Origin: Cotesia glomerata
Taxonomy: Eukaryota; Arthropoda; Insecta; Hymenoptera; Braconidae
Reading direction: 5' to 3'
NCBI RefSeq assembly: GCF_020080835.1
Contig: NC_058166.1
Location: forward strand, 6,520,000 to 6,583,999
Length of the DNA stretch: 64,000 nt
Under the pieces are notes generated by a model. It saw only the letters and a program-made list of their open reading frames with translations. It did not search any database and was not told the origin of the DNA. How positions within the stretch are numbered: position 1 is the first letter of the stretch; each line of letters opens with the position of its first letter. This document shows, piece after piece, positions 45,619 through 56,644 of this stretch. A program made the translations under genes and the position numbers.

Positions 45619-45679
45619 CACGGTTTGTAATAACATGTTTACAGATGCACCCGAGGACGTGTGATCGTCAGGTTGGCCG

Positions 45680-46238
45680 TGTCGGAGATAATATCGAGCT
45701 GGGTTTTTCCAGAGATTGGAAATTCCCAATATTTTAGTTTGTCTGTTAATTTTAAGCAAAATTGTAAAGCATAGAATATTTAGATATTATTTACGACTTA
45801 AGCTGATTATATTTTTTATGGTTATGACGATGGGCTTAAGTCCGGAGTGACAATGGTCACCAAACGTAGCCGAGGTCACAGGATAGAAGTAAAAAGTATA
45901 TAGTTAGAAATATCGACAGACAATGAGGGCTGTCGAAATATTTTTGAGTGAATAAGTACTTAGGGTACTTGGAACAGTAGTTCTCGTTGAGCATTGATCA
46001 AGTAAAGATCGCATACATCCTGCTGACCCCGGATTCGTTCTCGGTCTTATTTCCCCAACGTCTTTAACTGTTATATCAATCGTAGTAAAATATTTGTAAT
46101 TAAATTTATTATTTGTACGAGTTAGTGTACGTTATATTCCAAATCAAAGTCTTTGTTATATTTGATTATTGTGAAATAAATAAAGATGGCTGATAATGAT
46201 CCAAAGGACTCTAACAATGCCCAAACCACTCTTCCTCC

Positions 46239-46242
<4 letters not shown>
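45680..46242 (+). repeat. 3' LTR of the second gypsy element, 563 bp
   Basis: Same TGTCGG...CCGACA ends and length as 36045-36607. The 10 bases before it (CAGGTTGGCC) are not purine-rich, so a normal polypurine tract is not visible next to it. Followed by (TA)n. Confidence 0.9.
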
Positions 46243-46278
<36 letters not shown>

Positions 46279-46548
46279 TATATAGATATACTATTTCTTC
46301 ATTCAAAGATGTTCATAATCTTTTTATAGTAAATTTTTTTTTATAACATGTGATTTTGTTATTTGTATGAGCATCAAGAAATCGAGATGTGATTTAATGC
46401 CATAAAATCGCGAACTTTATTAATGGACAATTGCTTAATGCTCAAAACAATCGCAGTAATTTACTAAAAACATTAAATTTAGGTTAAATGAGTGTCTTAC
46501 ATTTGTACTATTAAGGCTTTATGTTTTTTTTTTTTTTTAATTTTTTAG

Positions 46549-48161
46549 CTGCTAACGAAACATCTAAATTATCTAAAACTCCAATTGACGTTAATGACAT
46601 TCGGCGACCACCTCCAGTCGGCTACGTTCGAGTTGACAATGATATGGTAATAAATATAATAGTTGTATTATAATATTGTAGCTGTATTTATTGTGTCAAA
46701 ACTCTGAGCTGAAATATTATTGTATGTAATGAAAACAGTATCATTTAAATTCATTACGATTGTGAATATTCTTATCTCTTAATTATAATAATATTGAAGT
46801 ACATTCATAGAAGTTGCTTTTTATTCATTTGCATTACTCTGAATATTTTAGGGCTACTAAACCTTGACGCTTGTCCAGCAATTTTGAAGTCAAAGATAGT
46901 TCTTATATTCTGTTTAACATATTTCTTATAAAATTTATTATTGTAGATCCACTTGGGGCGTGGAATATGGTTACCACAAGCGACTTTTAATAATGATATT
47001 TACACTGCAGGGTCATCCCTAGCAATGGTGGTAAAAAATATTGCAGTATCTGTATTCGGAGTAGAGTACCTGAAATCCCATAGTGTTAAAGGCAAGGCTT
47101 CGAACAAAACCAAAAGTATCCCACGACCAGCTATCGATCCCACAAAAGCTCTCGCTATACGAGGTAATTGATGAAGTAAACAAAAAACAAAAAAACATTT
47201 ATCTATTTAAAATACACTAGTAAAAAGAAATTGATCGAATGAGAAAGTAAATATAAAACCAGTAAAATGTACTTCAGTCAAGCGAAATTCTTTAGTTACA
47301 GAACTGTTCTTGATTAAAAATCATGCTTTTCTACCAAATGAATCCCTCAGTTCAATATTTTTGATTTTTAAGTAAAAATTTATTGTTATTAGTGCATTTT
47401 AAACAATTTTCTACTGTTTTTGAGTTCATAGTTCTATAAAATCTGATTATTAACGGATTAGTTGATTTTAAAGTATTTATGCGTAAGAAAAAATGAATTT
47501 GATCGTTTTCTCATTATTGAAATTAAAAATTTCAAATTTTTGTTTAGATATTTTTGAATACTACTTGAAAAATGAAAAAACCATGACTGGTCAGGCATTG
47601 ATGATGGAAGTTGATTCATATGAAGAATACATTCGTTAAAAAATATCTGACCTCATCCGGCCACCAAGACAAGCAAACAAAGATCTTAAAAGTATTCAAA
47701 AAATCTTATTAAGACACATTTTATTACCCTGGTTAAAAATACTGATTGAAAAGAATTGAGAAGCGGTCTCTGTATGCAAACTGCATATCTATATATACAA
47801 AGGAAAGAATTGAAATTATTGAAAAAAATTCGAATTTCATCATTTTTAATTCTTTTCAATCAATATTTTTAAACAGTGCAGTTACAAAGTTGAAAACGAT
47901 CTCAAAAAATTTTCAAATACATTCTACATAAATTTATTTAATATATTTGTTATAGAAAAGGAAGCGATTCAAAAACATATTACGAAAAAAACTTCTAAAC
48001 TCAATACATCAACCAATATCGATAATACCAATCCCAATACCCACGATAATCTACCAACTGGCTTGGAAAAATCGCCGGTAGGAGAGGTGAGCTCTTCAGA
48101 AGAATCTGATGAGGAATCGAACTCTGCTGGTGAAGACTCCATGGAACAGGAAAAAAAATAA
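46549..48161 (+). pseudogene. BEN-domain protein gene, four exons seen, one in-frame stop
   Basis: Exons 46549-46646, 46947-47163, 47548-47691 and 47956-48161 join in phase with GT...AG borders. The product reads RRPPPVGYVRVDNDM, IHLGRGIWLPQATFNND, MVVKNIAVSVFGVEYLKSHS, PRPAIDPTKALAIRD and IFEYYLKNEK: the order of a BEN domain (LG.G.W; K....VF..E.L..HSV.G; DP.K..AI.D), a DNA-binding or chromatin adaptor module. The C-terminus is acidic (SSSEESDEES). TAA at 47637-47639 in exon 3 interrupts YEEYIR/KISDLIRPP; beyond it the frame stays open to the TAA at 48159. The first exon begins in phase 2, so more exons lie upstream, possibly beyond the gypsy insertion. Either a pseudogene or a truncated isoform. 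Confidence 0.6.
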
Positions 48162-48297
48162 TAAAAAAAATACTAAATCTAATTATTTTTTTATCTTATT
48201 GTAATACAAGTTAAATTTTAAATAAATTAAATAAAGTGTAGCGAATCCAAAAGTGCACGACTCATAATGATCATTCGTTGGATAAATAAAAAAAAAA

Positions 48298-48895
48298 AAT
48301 TAGGAAAGCGGTTGACCCTGAAGGCCATCCCTGCAACTCCCCGCTAATTTCATACTTAGGTGCTTAAAATCGCACGATGTTTTTGAGCTCTTCGAGCTTA
48401 AAAATCTGATAAAGGTTTGATAGAACACTATTTTTTGAATTTTCAAACCGCAATAACTTTTCAATGAATGAACCGTTTTGTACGTGGTTAGCGGCATTCG
48501 ACGCAGTTTTTTGAGCCTCATAATGAATTTAAAAGTTTAGATTGATCAAATTCGGAATTATGAAGTAATTCCGAAAAAACACTTTTTTCGGTATTCTTTC
48601 GTCAACGACAACTCACGAACGAATCAACCGATTTTGACTGGCTTGGTGGCGATCGACGTAGTTTTTCAATGTTACGAGCTGGTTAGTTTTTGGAATTGAT
48701 TGGTAGAGTCGTTTGAAAGTTATTCCAACAAACCACATTTCAAAAAAACATTTTTCGTAGTTTTTTTGAAATTTCTCAAAATCTACCGGTCCGAATCGGT
48801 CCAAATTGTGTTCAAAATCTATGTTCAATCAAGTTCTTTCGAATGGCACCAATCGTGATTAAATCAGTCAAGCCGTTCGGAAGTTATGAGAGGTT

Positions 48896-48963
<68 letters not shown>

Positions 48964-49110
48964 ATCGCGGGGGTAGTCAGGAAAGCTTCCTGAGACCTTG
49001 AAACGTCGAGATCTACTGAAATCTCGATTTTTGTTAAACGGGGTAAAACCAATCACTTCCCGATTTTTGAAAATCTTCGATTTTCTTTGTGGGAAGTTGA
49101 AAATAGTTAA
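48298..49110. repeat. Interspersed repeat with (CA)n block
   Basis: Non-coding: AAGCGGTTGACCCTGAAGGC at the left, GAACGAATCAACCGATTTTG and GGTGGCGATCGACGTAGTTT in the middle, a (CA)n run at 48902-48962, GGTAGTCAGGAAAGCTTCCTG and GGGAAGTTGAAAATAGTTA at the right. The repeat GGGAAGTT...ATAGTTA is also next to the CA tract at 17209. I recognise this type as a common repeat of parasitoid wasps, but from memory only. Confidence 0.55.
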
Positions 49111-49633
49111 TGTTCCAAGCTGTCATAGACGTCAGTAGAACATTTACTGATACGGAAATATATATATGTAGGTATACAAATACTCATGTGTATTATTTTT
49201 ATTGATTTTAGTTTTTCATTAATAACATTTTTACCAGTGACAGAATTAATCTCCGTTAAATTATATATCGAATAACGCGCAAATTAATTAGACTAGGTGG
49301 ATGCTTCGCATCATGAGTCGTGCAAAATTTTTATAGTAATTTTTTCTTCTTGTCCATCACATTATAATGTGAATTTGTATGTATCGATAAAAGTATTTAG
49401 GTGGTGTATATAGCGAATATGTGAAGTCAGTATTGTAGACTTAGAGACGTCTGACTAATTTAGAAATTTACAAATGTTATAAATACCGCTCGCGTTATAA
49501 TACTTTAAGAACTCCATCTTACTATTCTCATGAACATTATCAGGATTGAATAAAGTTTTTGGCCTTGAAATATTATGGTTATTTAAAACTTTGAGCAATT
49601 TTTGTATACTTTGCCACAAAATCATTTGATTTT
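49111..49633. other. AT-rich sequence, nothing recognised
   Basis: No coding, RNA gene or repeat I can support. Confidence 0.4.
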
Positions 49634-50108
49634 CGAAATCCTGATAAAATCTAAGCATATGAATTGTAAACTTTAAAATGATCGCCTCATTAAATTCATT
49701 AGATTATAAGCTACGCCCAACCTGGAAGTCCAAACACACTTCTTTTAACATTTAATAAGTGTTTACAAATAGGTACCTATAGAAAAAGTTGTCGAAATCC
49801 TGATAAAATCCAAGCATATGAATTGTAAACTTTAAAAGGATCGCCTTATTAAATTCATTAGATTATATGCTACGCCCAACCTGGAAGTCCAAACACACTT
49901 CTTTTCACATTTAATAAGTGTTTACAAATAGGTACCGATAGAAAAAGTTGTCGAAATCCTGATAAAAGCCAGACATATGAATTGTAAACTTTAATAAAAT
50001 TGCCTTATTAAATTCATTAGATTACAAGCTATGCCCAATCTGGAAATCCAATCACAATTCTTGTCTTATTCAATAACTGTTGACAAATAGGTACCGATAG
50101 AAAAATTG
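49634..50108. repeat. Three tandem units of about 160 bp
   Basis: Units at about 49634, 49793 and 49954 share CGAAATCCTGATAAAA, CATATGAATTGTAAACTTTA, TTAAATTCATTAGATTA, CTACGCCCAACCTGGAAGTC and ACAAATAGGTACC(G/T)ATAGAAAAA. Units 1 and 2 are nearly identical, unit 3 diverged. No frame stays open through all units. Confidence 0.85.
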
Positions 50109-51159
50109 TCATTTGATTGTGGGAATCCTGATAAGGACTAGATGTGTAAGTCGTAAATTCTGAAAGTATCATCCTGTTGAAATTTGTAAAAGACACAACA
50201 GACTTTATCTGGATACTCCCATCTATTGACATAAAATAAACTTTGTCAATTGGCGTAATTGGATGTCCACATAAGAAATAATCTTACGCATACATTCCAA
50301 TAGAACTTATCCGCCCTATCGGATTATTCCACATTATATTCGGTATTGGTATATAACAGGAATTACTGCGACAAAAGCACATTAGATTCCGATATGATTT
50401 TTTTTTTATTGGAATCTATTGGATATTTTCAACAGGGAATGTAATTAAATTCATAAATTATTTCCATTCAGAGTATAATATCAATTAAATTTCGATTATA
50501 AAGGTTAGAATTCCAGTCAGTTGCAAATATATACTTTGTCATCAGAATTATAATTTGATTATCACTATTTAAATTATTTAATAAATTAAATACTAACACG
50601 AATTATTGAAGTTAATAAATTATCCACAGATTCGGTAGAATCTGGCGCCAGGTTCCGTTCAAAAATCCCGTTGTAAACGGAGCGCCAGACTACCGACTGT
50701 GTTTACTGTAAGCAGAACGGTATTTCGAGGTTGCAAAATTTTATTTAATTACATGGTTCTCCCTTTTCCAAAATGATATATTATAAAAGTAATTTATACT
50801 TTATTTTACTGATATTAATTAATTATAATCAATTATAACACTTAATTCACTTAAAATTATTAAATTTTATCAGCACAAACTATAGTAAGCCCAGAAATTT
50901 CGATCCTGACTTTTTTTCGATGGGGAATATCAGCGCCACAGACTAGATAAAATGAATATGTGTAGTAATCCTTCCTATAGACACGCAATTACAGTAAAAA
51001 AAAGTGATTCATAGCTTGCATCTATGGCCGCCAGGGTGCACTGGAATTACATCTATATAAACTGTAGCTTCAAGGGGATAGTTTGCAGTAAAAAATGCAG
51101 TCAACACGAGATTTAAGTTGTTATCAATTGTAAATTTTCATTATAATTACAAAAAATAC
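50109..51159. other. AT-rich sequence, one small hairpin, nothing else
   Basis: ATCTGGCGC at about 50639 pairs with GCGCCAGAC at about 50681 with an inner TCCGTT/AACGGA stem; a chance or small inverted repeat. No genes recognised. Confidence 0.4.
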
Positions 51160-51203
51160 TAAAATCCGAACAAAAACAGTTTCACTGTAAAAAAGTCGCG
51201 CCA

Positions 51204-52930
51204 CCCTGATTAAGAAATATGATTTGGAATGATTCGAAAAATTTTAATAATTTCATATTGTATAATATCACAAAATTATGATTCACAATTATTCAAAATG
51301 ATTCAAAATTCTTAGTTCTGAATAATTTTAAATCATAATTTTATTATTCAAAATTATTCAGAATGATTCAAAGTTCTTAGTTCTGAATCATTTTGAATCA
51401 TAATTGTATTATTCAAAATTATTCAAAGTTTTTAGTAGTATATGATTTTAAATCATAATTATATTATTTGAAATTATTTAAAATGATTCAAAATTCTTAG
51501 CTGTCCATAATTTTGAACCATAACTTTATGACTTAAAATAACTCGAAATGATTTAGAATTGCTCATTTTGAATACTTAAAAATTGCTCATTTTAAATACT
51601 TAAAAATTGTAAAATTATGATTTAAATTAATTCAAAATAACTTGAAATTTAATTTCTATTAATTTTAAATTATTTTTTCGACATTATTATTAGAAATAAT
51701 TTATCAAATTAAATTATTTTAATTATATTAAATCAAAAAATAATATTAAAATTGTCAAGTCCTTATTTAATATTTAAAAAGTAAAGGTAACAGTAGCTGC
51801 AGTAGAAAAATTTGATATTTTTGAACATATATTTGTTATAAAAGAGTGGGAAAATAAATTTACAATTATAGATATAAAAAAAATAGTATCAAAAATGGTA
51901 TTTATTAGAGTAGAAAATTTATCTTTGATTTCTATGACTGACTATGTATGTCTACAACCCAATAGTTTTGAGGTTCAATAAAAATAAGATTATACCTATG
52001 TAACAATGACAATTCAATCTTTTGTATCCCTATAACGACACCTTCATTACCATTCTATTTATCAAACTAATAACAATTAAATGATTATGATCACTCTAGG
52101 ATCGAAAATATTAAAAAGAAATTTATAAAATTTAAAATTACCCAAACGAGCTTTCAATGTTATTCAGTATTATTTAAGATGATTTGGAAGTTGGAATCAT
52201 TTCAAATAATATTAAATCATCTGGAAAACCAGAAATTATAATATTATTTTATCATTCAATATTATTCAAAATGATTCGAACGTTTAAATTATGCTAAATA
52301 ATTTTATATCATCTGAAGAACCAGAAATTTCTATATTATTTTATCATTCAATATTATTCAAAATGATTTGGAAGTTGAAATCATTTCGAATAATATTAAA
52401 TCATCTGATGAACCAGAATTTTCAATATTATTTTATCATTCAATATTATTCAAAATGATTTGGAAGTTGAAATCATTTTAAATAATTTTAAATCATCTAG
52501 AAAACCAGAAATTATAATATTATTTTATCATTCAATATTATTCAAAATGATTTGGAAGTTGAAATCATTTGAAATAATTTTAAATCATCTGAAGAACCAG
52601 AATTTTCAATATTATTTTATCATTCAATATTATTCAAAATGATTTGGAAGTTGAAATCATTTCAAATAATTTTAAATCATCTAGAAAACCAGAAATTATA
52701 ATATTATTTTATCATTCAATATTATTCAAAATGATTTGGAAGTTGAAATCATTTCAAATCATTTTAAATCATAAAATAATATTACATTTTTTTATTATTT
52801 GATATGATATAAAATGATTCGTTGTAAAATTTATGCTTAAAAGTCAAATCATCCTGACAATTTGAGATGATTTGAAATGATTAAACCCGCGTCTTTTCGA
52901 ATCATTCCAAATGAGATTTCTTAATCAGGG
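51204..52930. mobile_element. TIR element CCCTGATTAAG inside the fold-back arm
   Basis: CCCTGATTAAGAAAT at 51204 and the complement ATTTCTTAATCAGGG ending 52930; the inner bases (GATTTGGAATGATTCGAAAA) also match inverted. The uninterrupted right arm of the host element shows the empty site GCGCCAAGTCC, so CA was duplicated. No ORF; interior almost wholly made of ATGATT(T/C)-type words. Confidence 0.75.
52150..52790. repeat. Tandem array with exact 92-bp period
   Basis: The word ATCATTCAATATTATTCAAA begins at 52251, 52343, 52435, 52527, 52619 and 52711, always 92 apart. Units carry GATTTGGAAGTTGAAATCAT and AACCAGAA. A looser array of about 65-bp units (CTTAGTTCTGAAT) lies at 51290-51510. Confidence 0.9.
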
Positions 52931-53425
52931 CAAGTCCACGTTCATAAGACTATTAGGAAAAAAAAATTTTTTTTTTTCTTTACAAAAAGATACAAAATAA
53001 AAAAATTAAAAAATCCAAGTAACCGATATGATTGTTTATGATTTTCGGAAATTAAAAAAAATTTTATTGTAAATTTAAAAATTAAAAAAAAAAATTTTAG
53101 AACGAACTTGGTGTGCGTCATTGTGTATTTCAATTTTTTTAAAGTCCTAGTAAATAGATTTTACGAATTTCATTAAAAGTAAAATATTTTGCAACCACGC
53201 ACACTAAATACGATCTAAAATTTTTCTTTTTATTTTTAAATTTACAATAAAATTTTTTTTAATTTCCGAAAATCATAAACAATCATATCGGTTACTTGGA
53301 TTTTTTAATTTTTTTATTTTGTATCTTTTTGTAAAGAAAAAAAAAAATTTTTTTTTCCTAATAGTCTTATGAACGTGGACTTGGCGCGACTTTTTTACAG
53401 TGAAACTGTTTTTGTTCGGATTTTA

Positions 53426-53542
53426 ATTTGGTGTCAACCCATATTTGTATACCGGCACGAGTCAACCACCAGCAGGCGTTCCAGGAGACGCTGTATATTT
53501 ATCAACATATTTATTTAATTTACGTTTCTTATCTGATCGTTA
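53426..53542. other. Short spacer, nothing recognised
   Basis: Between the fold-back element and the Mutator-like element. Confidence 0.4.
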
Positions 53543-53547
53543 GAGTA

Positions 53548-55770
53548 TTAAGGTAGTAGTCTGGTAACTTGGGTTCAAAAAATCGAAAATTTTTTTTTTG
53601 CTTAATTTGAAAGTACGCCTCGGAGTCCAACCTTTAAGGTCGACCGGCAGCTGCAACCGCTTGGACCCTTCTATTGTTTGTGCGCATTTTTTATACCTGG
53701 GTTGACTCTGTTATTCTATTATATATATTTATATATATATTTATGTATATATAATATATATTTATTTTAAAGTATACTTAAGTTAAAATTCACAGTACTC
53801 TGTTAGTATTTGATCGTACGTTGACACGTAAGCATCTAAGATGGATAAGAAAGGAAAAAAACGTGGTACGAAAAGTCCTGGAGATCCAGGCATTAAGCAA
53901 AAATTTCACGGTAATAGATACACTGCTGAAAAAGATGTAACATTTGTGAGCAAGTCTGCTGAAAAATTGAAAAATGAAGAAGATATTGAAGTAGCCATTG
54001 ATGAGAACTTAACGTACGCTCTTTTAAGTTTTACTTTAGTATTCAGTGCTTTAGAAAGTGTTCTGATTTGTAAAGCTTGCAAGAGTGATATAAAATTTCT
54101 TAAAAAATTTCAAGTTGGATTGGGATTTAACTTGTGTATAAAGTGTAAGTGCGATGAATTTGCTACCATTAATTCTTGCCCAAAAGTGAGGAATGCGTTT
54201 GAGGTCAACAGACGTCTTACTTTTGTTATGCGACTACTCGGTGTTGGTTTATCGGGTATAAACATTTTTTGTGCCATGATGGATTTGGGACCAGGGTTAA
54301 GTAAGAGCGGATAGTACAGTATCCTTGATACAATATATATTGCTGTTAAAAGTGTTGCTAAAGTTTTATTTCGTAAAGCAGCACAAGAAGAAAAAAAAGA
54401 AAATGAACAAGAAGGAAATATTGCAGATGAAATAACAGTTTCGGGTGATGGTTCATGGGTAAAACGTGGCTTTACGTCACTACTAGGTATCGTTTCTTTA
54501 ATCGAAAAGTACTCTTATAAAGTAATAGACGTTATTGTTAAATCTAAAGTTTGCAAAGCTTGTGAAAAGTGGGTGGGTAAAGAAAATACAGATAAATATT
54601 TAGAATGGTACGAGGATCACCAGACTGAGTGTACGGCGAATCACGAAGGAAGTTCTGGTAAGATGGAGGTTGACGGAGTTATTGAAATGTTTCGACGATC
54701 CGTTGAAGAGCTCGGTGTAAAATATAAAAAATATATTGGTGATGGGGACTCCAAAACTTATAAAAATTTACTAGAAGCAAATATTTACGAAGATCTGTCA
54801 TCAGATGATCTTTTGGAAAGATGTTTAGGAAGAAACACACAGAATAATAACGAGGCTTTTAATCATTGTGTTTGGAGTTTTGCACCAAAACATATTTTTG
54901 TAGGCCAAAAAACGTTAGAAATTACTGCATTCACTGCAGCATGTATATTTAACGAAGGATTTTTCCCAGTACTAAAAATATTGGAAGTCATGGACGTTAC
55001 GCTCGGCCCGTGCGCTGTCGCGTTTGCAAAATCTTACAATAAATCTCGGATTGCAAAAGCGGAAAATGCCACAGCAATGTCATCAAAAGAAGCCCGAAAG
55101 AGTCGAAGAGCGGACAAAGTTGCGGAGAATGATGCCTATGAAGAGGATGAAGGCATATTATACGCTCCAGGCATAGACAATTGACGTAAGTATAAGTTTA
55201 CTTATGAAAATTTTTTGTTGAACTTTAAACGCGTTTTTCTCAAAACATTGTTTTTCTGATCGGCCCGAGTCCTAACTTTTTTTCTACTGAACCGATTGCT
55301 CTTAAATTTTAACAGGCTGTTCTACACACTTATAGTTCTCGTCGGTACTAACGAGAATTTTTTTCACCCCTAACTTTTTATCTTACAACCCTTTATTTGC
55401 TAAAATAAAAGGACTTTTTTTTCAAAGTCCGCCATTTTGTTATTTACCCTTGAAATTTAACTTCAGTAGTTCGGACCAGAATGACATGTCTATAGATTAA
55501 GAATAATCAAGAATATTTGATTTCCGATAACATCAAGAGCCAAAATCACCCGGGCCACCCACGTGCATTTTTTTTGAGGTTCCATCTTTGAGTGACAATA
55601 ATATTAGTAATAAACTATTAAATTTTTTAAAATGAATTTTTTTGTATATTTTCAATATGTAAATAAAAACACTCTAAATATTCAAGATAATTCATTTTTA
55701 TTTTCCTATAAAAAACCACCCTCCAAAGAAGTCATGAAAATAGGCATAAGTTACCAGACTACTGCCTTAA
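53548..55770 (+). mobile_element. Mutator-like element with terminal inverted repeats
   Basis: Left end TTAAGGTAGTAGTCTGGTAA (53548 on) and right end complement of AAGTTACCAGACTACTGCCT + TAA (ending 55770) are inverted over about 22 bp with one mismatch. GAGTA flanks both sides (53543-53547, 55771-55775). Mutator elements usually make 8-11 bp duplications, so the five-base match may be a part or a coincidence. Contains one transposase gene. Confidence 0.7.
53841..55184 (+). pseudogene. Mutator-like transposase, one stop, internal deletion
   Basis: ATG at 53841 (MDKKGKKRGTKSPGDPGIKQ) to TGA 55182-55184. N-terminal Cys region CKACKSDIKF, CIKCKC; first catalytic Asp in VSGDGSWVKRGF; CKACEKW; then HEGSSGKMEVDGVIEM; second Asp in IGDGDSKTYK; Glu in TQNNNEAFNHCVW; basic then acidic tail. 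TAG at 54312-54314 interrupts the frame after LSKSG. Compared with copy 1, about 131 codons between LEANIYED and LSSDDLLERC are missing, in frame, removing the CVGHVQKR and CP.GS..WCK region while keeping all three acidic residues. Not autonomous. Confidence 0.78.
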
Positions 55771-55775
55771 GAGTA

Positions 55776-56644
55776 AATTATCCAATTCTTTGTTAAGTAA
55801 TTCGAGCCATCCATATCCTTACAATTCTTTTGGAAATTCGGATCATTCCATGGTTCATATTTTATCCCGACTACTCAATCAAATACCTATTGGCGCGGTT
55901 CCTGCCACCCTGAACGAAGGCTTTAAATAGCTAGTTCTAAAATTCGGAACCACATAAACAAAATATTTTGTTTGCATCACTCCGGACGTAACACGGCGCT
56001 AAGTGTTACAACTGCTACTTGTTTAGGTGTTACAATTGAGGCTCCCGCTGGACTATCAATAAAAATCAATTTACAATAACAAAAATGGGTATATTCATAT
56101 AAAGTTTTGAAAGTATTGAATATTATTCTTAATATATCTCTTAAAGTATAAATACAAGTCCCGCATCATAATATCAGAAAACAAAATTGTTATTAAAAAA
56201 GTTGTGAACCGTCAAAAAAAGTTTTCACGCGTATTTTTAACAATTCCAAATATTTTGTTATTGAAACCAGAGTTGTTAGATTTCTAATTAAAAAATACTG
56301 ACATTACAATATTTAATATATTTATTAATGGAAAACATTTAAAATACAATTAAATTGTATTTTTTATTTGAAGTTTATTTGCAGTAAGAATAAAAAATTT
56401 GATTGTATTTGAAATTATCCATAAATAAAAATAATCGGTATTTAATACTGAGACAAATTTAAAGAACAAATAAAAAATTTTAATTTAATGATGTGATAGG
56501 AAATACAAATAAAAAATACTCGATGATTAAATTACTTCAATAAAATTATAATTTATAATTCTATTTTACAATTTGATAACGTATTAATATTTTTCATTTT
56601 TGAAGTAAAACTTCTTTAGGCGCGACTAGGGAGTAACTCAGATT
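55776..56644. other. AT-rich sequence, nothing recognised
   Basis: No coding, RNA gene or clear repeat between the Mutator-like element and the LTR fragment. Confidence 0.4.

Larger units (their letters stand above)
51160..53425. mobile_element. Fold-back element, left arm split by a TIR element
   Basis: The right arm (about 53216-53425) reads, in complement, AAATCCGAACAAAAACAG, TTCACTGTAAAAAAGTCGCG, CCAAGTCCACGTTCATAAGA, CTATTAGG and on through AAGTAACCGATATGATTG. The left arm has the same words but is split after GTCGCGCCA (51203) and resumes CAAGTCCACG at 52931. Loop about 53100-53215. Arms of about 215 bp, nearly identical. Confidence 0.75.

Noticed and set aside
45553..45759. Minus-strand ORF with poly-Phe
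   Set aside because: The Phe run is the poly(A) tract read backwards and the rest is LTR.
46549..48161. A proviral polydnavirus segment
   Set aside because: Only the BEN domain points that way; no circularisation motif or other viral gene is visible, and BEN genes are common in animals.
50636..50692. Possible microRNA hairpin
   Set aside because: Stem is short (9 plus 6 pairs with a bulge) and far from a typical precursor.
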